DNA from: Corynebacterium camporealensis
GTDB lineage: Bacteria > Actinomycetota > Actinomycetes > Mycobacteriales > Mycobacteriaceae
DNA length: 64,000 bases
NCBI RefSeq assembly: GCF_000980815.1
Contig: NZ_CP011311.1
Location: forward strand, 124,001 to 188,000
Direction of reading: 5' to 3'
Shown here: in pieces, positions 15,970 to 25,759 of the stretch
Position numbering within the stretch: the stretch's first letter is position 1
How the letters are laid out: every line of letters begins with the position of its first letter
The notes under the pieces: generated by a model
The model's database searches: none
What the model was told of the DNA's origin: nothing
The model's input: the letters and a program-made list of their open reading frames with translations, nothing else
Program-made: the position numbers and the translations under genes

Positions 15970-18378
15970 GTGGCTAAACTCCTCTACCGGCTTGGACGTT
16001 GGTCCTTTCTGAACAAGTGGAAGGTCATCGTGACCTGGATTCTGCTGTTGGCAGCAGCAGGTGGCGCAGCGATCTCGTTGATGAAGCCCATGACCGACGA
16101 GTTCGCCATCGAGGGCACCCCCTCCATCGACGCGACCTACCGCACGATGGAACTTTTCCCCGAGGGCGGCAACCCAGCGAATGCCGCCACGGTCAACCTG
16201 GTTTTCCAGGCCCCGGAGGGCGAGACACTATCTGATCCGGAAAACTCCGCTGCTATCGATGACGTCATCGCGTACATCGAGGACAACCTCACGCTTGGCG
16301 ATGACCTCCGCTTCGGCAACCCCCTTGAGGTCTCTCCCCAGATCGAGCAGGGCGTGATTGACCAGTTCACCAGCATGGGCCTGCCGGAGGAGTCCGCCCG
16401 CGAGGACGCCGATAACCTCAAGATGGTCAACGATGATGAGACCATCGCCTATACCTCCTTTAACTTCGACGCCGAAAACCCCTTCCTGGTTGACCAGGAA
16501 GAAAAGGACGTCGTCACCGCAGCTATGGAGCTGGGCCGCGAGCAGGGCATTACCGTCGAAGCAGGCGGCGCCGGCTTCGGCGAAGCGATTACCGTGAACA
16601 CCACCTCGGAGATCATCGGCCTGGCCGTGGCCTTCCTGGTGCTCATCTTCACCTTCGGTTCCCTGGTTTCTGCCGGCATGCCGCTGATTTCCGCCGTCGT
16701 CGGCGTGGGCCTCGGTGTGCTGTGCATGTTCATGGCCACCCACTGGGTCGAGCTGAACAACATGACCCCGGTCCTGGCCGTCATGATTGGCCTGGCCGTG
16801 GGCATCGACTACGCGCTGTTTATCCTCTCGCGCTACCGTTCCGAGCGCCAACGCATGTCCGCACCTGAAGCCGCCGGCATGGCTGTCGGTACCGCAGGCT
16901 CCTCAGTCGTATTCGCCGGTGCCACAGTCTTCATCGCGCTCTTCGCGCTGATCATCGCCCGCATTGGCTTCCTGACCGCCATGGGTCTCGCCGCCGCCGG
17001 CACCGTCGCCGTGGCCGTCCTCGTGGCGCTCACCCTCATCCCGGCGATGCTCGGCCTGCTTGGCGATCGCGCCTTCAAGGGCCGCGTCCCCGGCGTTGCC
17101 GGCAACCCCAACCGCAAGGGCAAGGTCCGCCGTTCCGAGACCATGGGCAGCCGCTGGGTCCGCTTCGTCCAGAAGGTCCCGGGCCTGGTCATGGCCATCG
17201 TCGTGCTCTCCTTGGGCACCATGTCCGCACCGGTGCTCAACATGGAGCTCGCCCTGCCTGCCGATACCACTTCCAACCCGGATACCACCCAGCGCAAGGC
17301 CGCCGACCTGCTCGCCGAGGGCTTCGGCCCGGGCGTCAATGGTCCTTTCCTCGCAGTTGTCGATGCTGCCGACGTCAACGCCGACTCCCAAGCCCTGTCC
17401 CCACTAGTACAGGCCCAGGGCGACGGCAACCCGACGGATCAGGCCGCACTGGCCTCCTACATGTACACCGCTGACCAGCTCAAGGAAGTCGGCGGCGTCA
17501 AGCACGCCCAGATCGTCGGACTAAGCGACGACGGCCGCGCCGCCCAGATCATGGTCACCCCGGAGACCTCCCCAACCGAGGCCGCCACCGTTCAGGTCGC
17601 CCACGCCCTGCGTGCTGCTACCTCCGAAATCGAAGAAGTCACCGGCACCGAGGTCGGCCTCACTGGCCTCACCGCCGTCCAGGTCGATATCACCGAGCGC
17701 CTCCAATCCGCCATGGGCCCGTACCTGGCCATCGTGGTCGGCCTCGCGATTGTCCTGCTGCTGTTGGTCTTCCGATCGCTCCTGGTCCCGCTGGTCGCCG
17801 GCCTCGGCTTCCTGCTGTCCGTGGGCGCCGCCTTCGGCCTGACCGTCCTGGTCTGGCAGGAAGGCCTCTGGGGCCTCGTCCCAGCCCCTGGTCCGCTGAT
17901 TTCGTTTATGCCGATCTTCCTCATCGGCGTGACCTTCGGCCTCGCAATGGACTATCAGGTCTTCCTGGTCACCAGAATGCGCGAGCACATATCCCAGCAC
18001 CCCGAGGGCACCGGCCTGAAGTACAATGCCGTGGAAGAAGCCACCATCACCGGCTTTACCCAGGGCGCCCGCGTGGTCACCGCCGCCGCCATCATTATGA
18101 TCTCGGTCTTCGTGGCCTTTATTAACCAGCCACTGCCGTTCATCCAGATCTTCGGCTTCGCGCTCGCCGCAGGCATTCTTTTCGATGCCTTCTTCATCCG
18201 CATGGCCCTCGTCCCTGCCACCATGTTCCTCATGGGCCGGGCCACCTGGTGGATGCCGCACTGGCTCGACCGCATCCTCCCACAACTCGACATCGAGGGC
18301 ACCGCCCTGGAGAAGGAGTGGGAGGAAAAGCAGAAGCACCGCGAAGCTCAAAGCGAGCTAGAACTTAACAAAAGCTAA
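15970..18378 (+). CDS. MmpL-family RND transporter
   Basis: An 802-residue inner membrane protein with the MmpL layout: one N-terminal helix, a periplasmic domain (about 45-195), a five-helix bundle including the proton-relay region GLAVGIDYALFILSRYRSE, a second periplasmic domain (about 430-575), and a second bundle with FGLAMDYQVFLVTRMRE. In mycolata these carry trehalose monomycolate or other lipids to the envelope. It lacks the long C-terminal tail of MmpL3-type exporters. It starts at GTG 15970. Cargo cannot be told from sequence. Confidence 0.88.
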   Translation: MAKLLYRLGRWSFLNKWKVIVTWILLLAAAGGAAISLMKPMTDEFAIEGTPSIDATYRTMELFPEGGNPANAATVNLVFQAPEGETLSDPENSAAIDDVIAYIEDNLTLGDDLRFGNPLEVSPQIEQGVIDQFTSMGLPEESAREDADNLKMVNDDETIAYTSFNFDAENPFLVDQEEKDVVTAAMELGREQGITVEAGGAGFGEAITVNTTSEIIGLAVAFLVLIFTFGSLVSAGMPLISAVVGVGLGVLCMFMATHWVELNNMTPVLAVMIGLAVGIDYALFILSRYRSERQRMSAPEAAGMAVGTAGSSVVFAGATVFIALFALIIARIGFLTAMGLAAAGTVAVAVLVALTLIPAMLGLLGDRAFKGRVPGVAGNPNRKGKVRRSETMGSRWVRFVQKVPGLVMAIVVLSLGTMSAPVLNMELALPADTTSNPDTTQRKAADLLAEGFGPGVNGPFLAVVDAADVNADSQALSPLVQAQGDGNPTDQAALASYMYTADQLKEVGGVKHAQIVGLSDDGRAAQIMVTPETSPTEAATVQVAHALRAATSEIEEVTGTEVGLTGLTAVQVDITERLQSAMGPYLAIVVGLAIVLLLLVFRSLLVPLVAGLGFLLSVGAAFGLTVLVWQEGLWGLVPAPGPLISFMPIFLIGVTFGLAMDYQVFLVTRMREHISQHPEGTGLKYNAVEEATITGFTQGARVVTAAAIIMISVFVAFINQPLPFIQIFGFALAAGILFDAFFIRMALVPATMFLMGRATWWMPHWLDRILPQLDIEGTALEKEWEEKQKHREAQSELELNKS

Positions 18379-18530
18379 GTTACCCCCTTGGGGTGCCTGG
18401 AAAACAGCAGGTTGTAAGGATTACTGCGTGCCATTCGCCAAAAACCTTAAAAATAACTAAACTTATGGTGATTAAACCTAAGATTAGTTAGCGGCACTGC
18501 CGTGGGCGCAAAGACAATGGGAGAACACCC

Positions 18531-21500
18531 GTGGCACGTAGGATCTCTTGGCGAAGTGTATTCGCACTCTTCGGGGTCGTAGCGTTATTAGTCGGCATTA
18601 TCGCCATCGCACAGCCCGCGCCCACCGCGCAGGCCCAAACTCAACCGCCTACGTTCCAGCAAATGGGCAGTGCGGATACTGGTTCTCGTGCTGACTCAGA
18701 GCTTTATAAGAACCCTACGAATAGAAGTGCTATCCGTGCGCTCCAGTACCGCGTTAGTGGTGGTGGCAGCCAAAGCCGTCAACTGGATACTTTCACCATC
18801 TCAACGAGAAGCACGAACGCTAACCACGCAATCAGCGGCCCGTACAGGGTCCAGATTTTCCGTGGCGATACCCCAGTCGCAAGCTCGCCTGTCTTGGACG
18901 AGTATGTCGTGCAGACTCCCAACGGCAGAAACCCGGGCGGTACTGCGGTATTCGACGTGCGCAATGTACCCGGCCTAACAGTGCAAGACGGCGACTTTGT
19001 TAGGTTCGCTTTTTATTCTTCCGCAGGCGCTGCAGCCTTCAGTAGTGACGTGACTGTTGTCGATCCTTCTTCTGGAGGCGGGGAAGATCCTGGTGAAGGC
19101 GGCGAATCGCCGTCTCCGTCAGATCCTGCATGTTTTGCACATGACTCATCGACGGCGATTGTCGATAGGAATGGGCCGCGACAACTGACTCCCGAAGAGC
19201 GGGAATCCGGTGCGGCGGTATACGTCAGTGCTACACCCGGTGGTGACGTGAGAAATAACGATAAGACTCAGCTTCACCGTCAGTGGGACGGTAGAGAAAA
19301 CTATAAGCCTATTGGCCAGCCATCGAAGTGGGTTTATAATGCATTAGCTTATAACACCGAAGACAACTGGCTCTATGCGGTTTCTCAGATTGCCGATGCC
19401 AAGGGTGGGGCTAACGCATACCACTACTGTTATCCAATGGGACATTTGCTGCAGATTGACCCAAGTAATGGCAATGTTTACAACCTCGGCCCCATCGTTG
19501 GTCCTAACGGGGGCAAGGATTTCTGAGCGCTGTTGAAGACCCAAATGTTGACAATGACTCCCACTTGCTTAACGTTGGTTTCATTGATATCCGGTCGAAT
19601 GAGTCGCTTTACGTTGCTAACACGTCATCTAATGGTAATAAGGTGCTTTATCGTGTGAATCTGTCTTCTCGAGTATCAGAGATTGTTTCGGGTACTGGAA
19701 GCTTCCGCGACACGATTGTCAGGGATGGTCAAACTTATCGAGTTCAGCGATTCTTTAGTGAAGACTACGCGGTAATCCCTGACTATCCCCAATTTGCCTG
19801 GGGATTGGCCAGTCGGTCAACTAACTTCCCATGGAACCGTGCTGGCGTACCAAAAGCTGACTTCGAAGTCTTTGAGCGGGTAAACATCGATACCGGAGAA
19901 GTTACCTATATTCCGGTACGCCGATCGGAGTTCGTAACGGAAGCTGGTGGTAGGTTCCCGGGAATCACAGGTTCTGGCCGTGGAAACGTCAACACGTGGG
20001 GAAAGGCATGGGCATATGGCAACGGACACTTGGGTTTCGGTGAAGGTGGTCTGCAAGGCAGCAAAGCAGGCGTCGAGTTTGCAGTAGATGATCCTGCTGG
20101 GGACAACCCCAGGGTTCGTTTGTTCGCTGTTTATGACAACCTGCCACATTCTTACAACACTGACGCTGCAAGCAGTGCGGGTAACCAGGATCTTGTTCCT
20201 TCTGATCTAGTTGCGTCAAAGACAATGCTGTCTCAGGAGGAACTTGAGCGTAGGCAAGATCTGCCTGAAGGCGACCGAGATTACCTTCCTAGATTGCCTC
20301 GTGAGGCTAATCCGAATATGCGGTTGTGGCAGTTAACCATCAAGAATAAAGGTCCAGGTAATTCTAGCGGTTTTGTTTGGCGAGACTACCTTCCTCGCGA
20401 ATATGAAAATCCAGGATTTGCTGGGTTCTATGAACGCGATGGGATAGCTCCAACTCTTGTTGAGTTTCCGGAGGGCTTCCAAGATCCGGTAACTAAACGC
20501 TATGTATTCGGCGCGACTGTAGCCGACATGCCAGCTGGGACATCATTAACGTTCTATCTGTGGGCTTATCTAAAAGCAGGCGAATCGTGTGTACCGAACA
20601 CACTTCGTGTCTTCAATAAAGATGATGATGCGAATCCTGGGAATGATTTCTCTGCAGATGGATGAATGATGGAGAAGCAGCCTGTCGACATGAACGATGA
20701 CGGTGAGATTACCGCGGAGGACATCGTCGACAACGAATCTGATTCGGATACGACGTACACGGCTGCTTATGACATCACGATTAATAGTGCTGACCTTCTG
20801 AACCCTTATGTCTACCCAGAGGTAGTTGATACGCCGCAGCTTCCGGATGCTGCAACGATTACCAAGATTCGTGTTGATTACGCTGACCAAAACGTGGCTA
20901 AGACTGGTAATAGTCAGCAGCAGTTCAGTCGTGCGCCACTGTGTGAGGTTTCGCGAACTCCACAGCGTGATGATCTCAGTCAGCCTTTCTATGTGACTGA
21001 CTGTGCTGCGGTAGATGGCAACGTGCGTGAAAACCATCAGCCTACTCAGGCTTTGCGTACGATCAGGCCGGGACAGGGAAGCGACTTTGCGCATGTGTAC
21101 CGCGTTTCGGTGACGTACGAGATGAATTGGGAAGCATATCGCGAGGAATTCCCTATTGGTGAAGACGTTGATCCTGAAACTTGTGCTGCTGGTGATGCTG
21201 TGAACTCGGCTCGCATGGGTACTACGGATTCCACTGGTTGTATCCCGATTGTTCCGCCAGAGGACGAGCGTGTGTCTTTGGTGCTTGATAAGTACGGCAA
21301 TATTGGTACAGACGGTGCTCAGCAGGCCATCCCGGATGAGCAGCTTGCTGGTACAACCTTTGCGCTCTACGATCAGGCGCCGGGTGAAGGCGTTGAGCCT
21401 ATTTACCAGGCTGAGATGACTCGTGAGAACGGTAATTATTCGTTCCGTGCAGAGAACCTGGAAATTGGTAAGGATTACTGGTTGGTAGAGGTGCAGTCCC

Positions 21501-21814
21501 CGCAGGGCTACATGCTGTTGCCGAAGCAGGTGCAGTTCCAGATTGTAAAGAGCGACAGTCTCGAGTCGGGACCAGGTGAAGCTGATTTCACCTCCGTTGA
21601 CTATGTAGTCGTGGTTCAAGACGGCTTCGGTTTCGTAGAACCGGGTGAGGATGCGTCACGTCCTGAGGGCGAAGACACCATCTTCTTGGCAGTAGCTAAC
21701 TATCGCCAGGGCGAGCTGCCGAATACCGGCGGTTCGGGCGTTACCTGGGTGCTGTTGCTCGGCATGGTGCTAGTTGGCGCTGGTGCAGGCGTTGCACGCC
21801 GTAGGGTTGCTTAA
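18531..21814 (+). pseudogene. LPXTG-anchored surface adhesin with Cna-B/SpaA-like domain, broken by a frameshift and an in-frame stop
   Basis: Three pieces (18531-19526, 19565-20665, 20666-21814) read as one surface protein of about 1,090 residues. Piece 1 has a signal peptide ending near AQAQ and a Gly/Ser/Pro linker, then a repeat-like region. Reading passes from phase 0 to phase 2 between 19508 and 19523, near a GGGGG run at 19509-19513. Pieces 2 and 3 share a frame and are split by one TGA (20663-20665). Piece 3 has an EF-hand-like DMNDDGEITAEDI, a Cna-B/SpaA-like repeat, and ELPNTG with a membrane helix and RRR tail for sortase anchoring. Total length is one base short of a multiple of three. 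Base composition is less GC-rich than neighbours. Confidence 0.75.
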
Positions 21815-21822
21815 GTAGCCAG

Positions 21823-21860
21823 AAGGTCCAAGTCTCCTAGTGGGGCTTGGGCCTTTAGTG
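21823..21860 (+). terminator. Terminator after the surface protein gene
   Basis: AAGGTCCAAG (21823-21832) pairs with CTTGGGCCTT (21846-21855, one G-T pair), then TAG. Confidence 0.6.
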
Positions 21861-21942
21861 TGTCTGCGGTTTTCTGTGCTTTGTTGGGGCTTGTCTGCGC
21901 GGGGTTCGCGTGGGGGAGAGCGGGCCACATAGACTTGAGTCC

Positions 21943-23214
21943 ATGGAAAAATCCACCGACCTTACTCAGGACTTAAGCTTTCAGGTTGGTACCCGGCTCG
22001 AGCAGTCGGGGCCCGGAAAGCATGGCCGCACGGGGGTTATTCACACCCCGCATGGTGATATTCAGACCCCGGCGTTTATTCCGGTGGCCACCAAGGCAAC
22101 CGTGAAGACGCTGACCCCGGAGCAGATTCGCAGCACCGGTGCGCAGGCTATTTTGTCCAATGCCTATCACCTCTACCTGCAGCCTGGCCACGACATCGTC
22201 GATGAGGCCGGGGGAGTGGCTGCCTTTGAGAACTGGCAGGGCCCGACCTATACCGACTCCGGTGGATTCCAGGTGATGTCGCTGGGTGTGGGGTTTAAAA
22301 AGGTTCTGGCCATGGATGTCGCGAACCTCACCGAGCAAGATATTCGCGCCGCGAAGAAAGAACGCATGGCGCAAGTCGATGAAGACGGCGTGGACTTCCG
22401 CTCTTTCATCGATGGCTCCAAGCACCGCTTTACCCCGGAGTTTTCCATGCAGATTCAGCATGGCCTGGGCGCGGACATCATGTTTGCTTTCGACGAGCTG
22501 ACCACGCTGGTCGATACCCGCCAGTACCAGGAAGAATCCGTTGCCCGTACGCATCGCTGGGCGCAGCGCTGCCTCGACGAGCACGATCGGCTTACCCGCG
22601 AGCGTGCCCACCGCCCCAAGCAGTCGCTGTGGGGTGTGGTGCAAGGCGCGCAGTATGAAGATTTACGTCGTCAGGCAGCCCGGGGCCTGATGCAGCTTTC
22701 CGATGCCGCCAGCGACCAAGGCAAGCGCCCCTTCGGCGGCTTTGGCATCGGTGGCGCTTTGGAAAAGGAAAACTTGGGCACCATTGTCGGTTGGGTCTGC
22801 GATGAGCTGCCCGAAGATAAGCCGCGCCACCTGCTGGGTATTTCCGAACCCGACGATTTGTTTACGGCCGTCGAAGCCGGTGCCGATACCTTCGACTGCG
22901 TCGCACCGACCCGCTTGGCCCGCCGCGGTGGCGTGTATACCCTCGATGGGCGTCTCAACCTGGTCAACGCGCGCTTCAAGCGGGACTTTTCAGGTGTTGA
23001 CGAAGAATTCGGCGGCTACGTCTCCGAGAACTACTCCCGTGCCTACATCCATCACCTGCTCAAGGCGAAGGAATTCCTGGCAGGCACGCTGTGCACGATG
23101 CACAACGTGGAGTTCATGATCCGCCTCGTCGATAACATCCGCGCCTCCATTGAGGGCGGCTACTACGAGGCCTACCGCGACGAATTCCTGGGTCGCTACT
23201 ACGCCGGTAAGTAG
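21943..23214 (+). CDS. tgt: tRNA-guanine(34) transglycosylase, zinc cysteines replaced
   Basis: Exchanges guanine 34 for queuine or preQ1 in GUN-anticodon tRNAs. The 423-residue protein keeps TDSGGFQVMSLG, the base-recognition region GGFGIGGALEKE and the nucleophile region TFDCVAPTRLARRGG. The zinc site is odd: where bacterial Tgt has CxCxxC, this has Phe356, Gly358 and Ser361 (EEFGGYVSEN), while the fourth ligand His387 remains at the usual 26-residue distance. The start at ATG 21943 leaves a somewhat long N-terminus. It overlaps convergent yhhQ by 16 bases. Confidence 0.92.
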   Translation: MEKSTDLTQDLSFQVGTRLEQSGPGKHGRTGVIHTPHGDIQTPAFIPVATKATVKTLTPEQIRSTGAQAILSNAYHLYLQPGHDIVDEAGGVAAFENWQGPTYTDSGGFQVMSLGVGFKKVLAMDVANLTEQDIRAAKKERMAQVDEDGVDFRSFIDGSKHRFTPEFSMQIQHGLGADIMFAFDELTTLVDTRQYQEESVARTHRWAQRCLDEHDRLTRERAHRPKQSLWGVVQGAQYEDLRRQAARGLMQLSDAASDQGKRPFGGFGIGGALEKENLGTIVGWVCDELPEDKPRHLLGISEPDDLFTAVEAGADTFDCVAPTRLARRGGVYTLDGRLNLVNARFKRDFSGVDEEFGGYVSENYSRAYIHHLLKAKEFLAGTLCTMHNVEFMIRLVDNIRASIEGGYYEAYRDEFLGRYYAGK

Positions 23215-23897
23215 TCCTCGCGCTTTTTGACCCACGCAATCACGCGTGTGGTCACTGGCAACAGGACGACCTCAATCAGGGTCTTCCATACAAAGCCCAC
23301 GAGGACGTAGTTGACGAACTCACCGATGGTGCTCACACCAATAATCGGTGCGGCGATAGCGCAAAACAGCAGTGTATCGCCGAACTCACCCACGACAGTC
23401 GAGGCGATCAGACGCGAGACCAGACCCTTTTCGCCCTGGCGCTTTTTCATCTTCGTCAGCGTCCAGGCGTTGAGTAGCTGGCCCACCACGTAGCCAGCCA
23501 GCGACGCCAGGAGAATCTGCGGCAGCAGCCCCAGCGTGGCGGCAAAGGCCTCTTGACCGTCGTAGAAGTCCGCCGGGGGTAGCCAAATGGCGATGTAGAA
23601 GCAGATGGCGGTGAGAAGGGCCATCGCAAAGCCAATGTAAATGGCGCGCCGGGTCGACTTGAACCCATAGCACTCGGACAGCACATCGCCGATGATGTAG
23701 GACAGCGGGAACAAAAAGAACGCACCGTCCGTGATGAGCGGTCCTAGCTGGACGCCCTTGCTGGCGGTGATGTTCGAGATGATGAAAGCGACGACGAACA
23801 CCGTAACCAGCCACGGGTACAGGGTGGACTGTACCGGGATGAATCGGATGCTCTCGCCACCGGAATTGGTGGTTGCGGTTGCCGATTGATTTGCCAT
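23199..23897 (-). CDS. yhhQ: Queuosine precursor transporter, YhhQ family
   Basis: A 232-residue membrane protein with about six helices. VFVVAFIISNITASKGV, FPLSYIIGDVLSECYGFK and the C-terminal ASTVVGEFGDTLLFCAIA are family segments. YhhQ proteins import queuosine precursors such as preQ1 or queuine. The ATG at 23897 is chosen because an upstream in-frame start would overlap the gluQ start region. Convergent with tgt and divergent from gluQ, forming a salvage group. Confidence 0.9.
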   Translation of the reverse strand: MANQSATATTNSGGESIRFIPVQSTLYPWLVTVFVVAFIISNITASKGVQLGPLITDGAFFLFPLSYIIGDVLSECYGFKSTRRAIYIGFAMALLTAICFYIAIWLPPADFYDGQEAFAATLGLLPQILLASLAGYVVGQLLNAWTLTKMKKRQGEKGLVSRLIASTVVGEFGDTLLFCAIAAPIIGVSTIGEFVNYVLVGFVWKTLIEVVLLPVTTRVIAWVKKREDYLPA

Positions 23898-23956
23898 AAA
23901 CGCATATCTTTCCACGCCGTTCAGACCCAGCCAATTTGAACCGTATCCTGGAATGC

Positions 23957-24865
23957 ATGACTGAGACTCCTGCTGGCCGTTATGCGCCCAGCCCCAGCGG
24001 CGATTTGCACTTTGGCAACCTGCGCACAGCACTCCTGGCCTGGCTGTTCGCCCGCCACTCCGGCCGCCGTTTCATCGTGCGCGTTGAGGACATCGATACC
24101 CAGCGCAGTTCCCTGGAATCCGCCACGCGCCAGCTCGAGGACCTGGCAACGCTGGGCCTGGACTGGGACGGTGAGGTCCTCTACCAGCACCAGCGCGACG
24201 ATGCCTACGCCGCCGCCCTGGAGCGCCTGCCGGTCTACGAGTGCTACTGCTCGCGCAAGGACATCCAGGAAGCCGCCCGCGCCCCGCACGCTATCCCTGG
24301 CCAGTACCCCGGCACGTGCCGCGAGCTTTCCGATGCCCAGCGCGCCCAACGCCGCCAAGAACTCGCAACCCAAGGTCGCGTCCCCGCCCTGCGCCTGCGT
24401 ACCGATGCCTCGTCTTTCACCATCCACGACCAACTCCACGGCACCTATACCGGCGATGTGGATGACTTCATCCTGCGCCGCGGCGGCAACGCCAACCAGG
24501 GCCAGGACTGGGCGTATAACCTCGCTGTCGTCGTCGATGATGCCTACCAGGGTGTCGACCAGATCGTCCGCGGTGACGACTTGCTTTCCTCGGCGCCTCG
24601 CCAGGCCTACCTCGCTAAGCTACTCGGCTTCGACGTGCCTGAGTTCGTCCACGTGCCACTCGTACTTAACGATGCCGGCAAGCGCCTCTCCAAGCGCGAC
24701 GGCGCCGTCACCCTGCGCGAACTACTCCGCGACCGCACCCCAGCGGACGTCATCACCCAAATGGCCGCGTCCCTGGGTTATGTCGCAAGTACCCCTAACG
24801 AGCTTTTGGAGAAGTTCGACCCCTCGCAGCTGTCGACTGAGCCCTACTACTGGTCTGCTTCATAA
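23957..24865 (+). CDS. gluQ: Glutamyl-Q tRNA(Asp) synthetase
   Basis: Attaches glutamate to queuosine 34 of tRNA-Asp. The 302-residue protein is a truncated GluRS catalytic domain: [23 protein letters not shown] contains the HIGH-like motif, [12 protein letters not shown] is the KMSKS-like motif, and no anticodon-binding domain follows. Zinc ligands CYC and YPGTC (about residues 96-120) are intact. ATG 23957 is preferred over 23936 because the conserved RYAPSPSG starts eight residues in. Its presence next to tgt and yhhQ shows that Q is both made on tRNA and further modified. Confidence 0.92.
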   Translation: MTETPAGRYAPSPSGDLHFGNLRTALLAWLFARHSGRRFIVRVEDIDTQRSSLESATRQLEDLATLGLDWDGEVLYQHQRDDAYAAALERLPVYECYCSRKDIQEAARAPHAIPGQYPGTCRELSDAQRAQRRQELATQGRVPALRLRTDASSFTIHDQLHGTYTGDVDDFILRRGGNANQGQDWAYNLAVVVDDAYQGVDQIVRGDDLLSSAPRQAYLAKLLGFDVPEFVHVPLVLNDAGKRLSKRDGAVTLRELLRDRTPADVITQMAASLGYVASTPNELLEKFDPSQLSTEPYYWSAS

Positions 24866-24880
24866 CTAGGCTGGGAAGAC

Positions 24881-25225
24881 ATGGATTCTTACCCGGCTTA
24901 TGACTACGCCCACGACCCGGATTCGCTGGACTACCTCTACGATTTCTTCGACGAGGACCTAGCCGACCGCGTGCGCGCCGGGCGGGAATTCGTTCCCGAA
25001 GGCCTCGAAGACGTGCTGGGCGACAACACCTTAGAAGACTACGTCTGGCTCTGGGTCAAAGAACCTGGCCCCAACGGCTTTCGCCAGTACCTTCGCGATG
25101 GCGGCTTCGACGACATCGACATCAAACACGCCTTCCTCGACTGCCGCACCGAGTGGTCAATGAACACCCTCCCGCAGCTCGAGTGGCTCGCCGAAGACGG
25201 CTACGAACCCCCAGAAATCCCCTAA
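24881..25225 (+). CDS. Acidic hypothetical protein
   Basis: 114 residues, very rich in Asp, Glu and Tyr (DFFDEDLADRV, DNTLEDYVWLWV). No membrane helix or signal. I do not recognise a family. It starts 15 bases after gluQ with GGGAAGA before the ATG, so it is probably cotranscribed with gluQ. Codon use matches the neighbours and there is no internal repeat. Confidence 0.7.
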   Translation: MDSYPAYDYAHDPDSLDYLYDFFDEDLADRVRAGREFVPEGLEDVLGDNTLEDYVWLWVKEPGPNGFRQYLRDGGFDDIDIKHAFLDCRTEWSMNTLPQLEWLAEDGYEPPEIP

Positions 25226-25252
25226 ACCTGCAACGTGACCTAGATATGCAAG

Positions 25253-25284
25253 AAGCCCTGGCTCCGAAGAGCCAGGGCTTTCTC
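25253..25284. terminator. Bidirectional terminator between the gluQ unit and tRNA-Ser(GGA)
   Basis: AAGCCCTGGCTC (25253-25264), loop CGAA, GAGCCAGGGCTT (25269-25280), then TCTCC on the plus strand; the minus strand reads into TCTTGC. It serves two convergent units. Confidence 0.75.
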
Positions 25285-25286
25285 CT

Positions 25287-25375
25287 TGGCGGAGGATGTG
25301 GGATTTGAACCCACGAGGGGCGTGAACCCCGCACGCGTTCCAGGCGTGTGACATAGGCCGCTAGTCGAATCCTCC
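25287..25375 (-). tRNA. tRNA-Ser (anticodon GGA), CCA encoded
   Basis: On the minus strand the acceptor GGAGGAT pairs with ATCCTCC, and the loop CTGGAAC gives anticodon GGA (complement of 25339-25341). Variable arm is long. The 3' end reads GCCA, so CCA is encoded. Reads UCC and UCU. Confidence 0.95.
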
Positions 25376-25566
25376 GAGAAGAAACTCTAGCAGCCTTGGC
25401 AATTGCATTACCAATCGCCAGGTCAGCAAGCATTTTTAGCGGTTTTATGGGTGTTTAAGCATGATCGGCTTGGTGCGGCGCTGTTGGTGCCGCACGGCAT
25501 CGCAAAGCATGAGCCCCGGATAAGAAAGATTTGGCGCGGCGGGGCGAACGCGTTAGGCTTAGGGCA

Positions 25567-25660
25567 GGATTCCGCGTGGCGTCCATCCTCTGAACTCCCC
25601 CAGGGCAGGAATGCAGCAAGGGTCAGGAGGCTCTGGCGGGTGCGCGGGGTCCCCTTTTTT
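25567..25660 (+). ncRNA. ffs: Signal recognition particle RNA, small bacterial type
   Basis: The Ffh-binding core is recognisable: CAGGGCAGGAATGCAGCAAG with the opposite strand GGGTCAGGAGG. Outer stem CCGCGTG (25572-25578) pairs with TGCGCGG (25641-25647). GGGGTCCCC and a run of six T at 25655-25660 end it. SRP RNA pairs with Ffh to target membrane proteins. Ends are approximate. Sequence 25376-25566 upstream shows no gene. Confidence 0.9.
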
Positions 25661-25759
25661 ATGCCTGGTGATGCTCGGCACGGGGGCTAGTGAGTACAGG
25701 GGAAACTCACTACAATGAGGCGTCGAACTTATTTTTATCTGCGGAAGGTTGACGCATTA

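Noticed and set aside
20663..20668. Selenocysteine or other recoding at the in-frame TGA of the adhesin
   Set aside because: No selenocysteine genes or stem-loop element seen, the protein family is not a redox enzyme, and a second lesion in the same gene favours decay.
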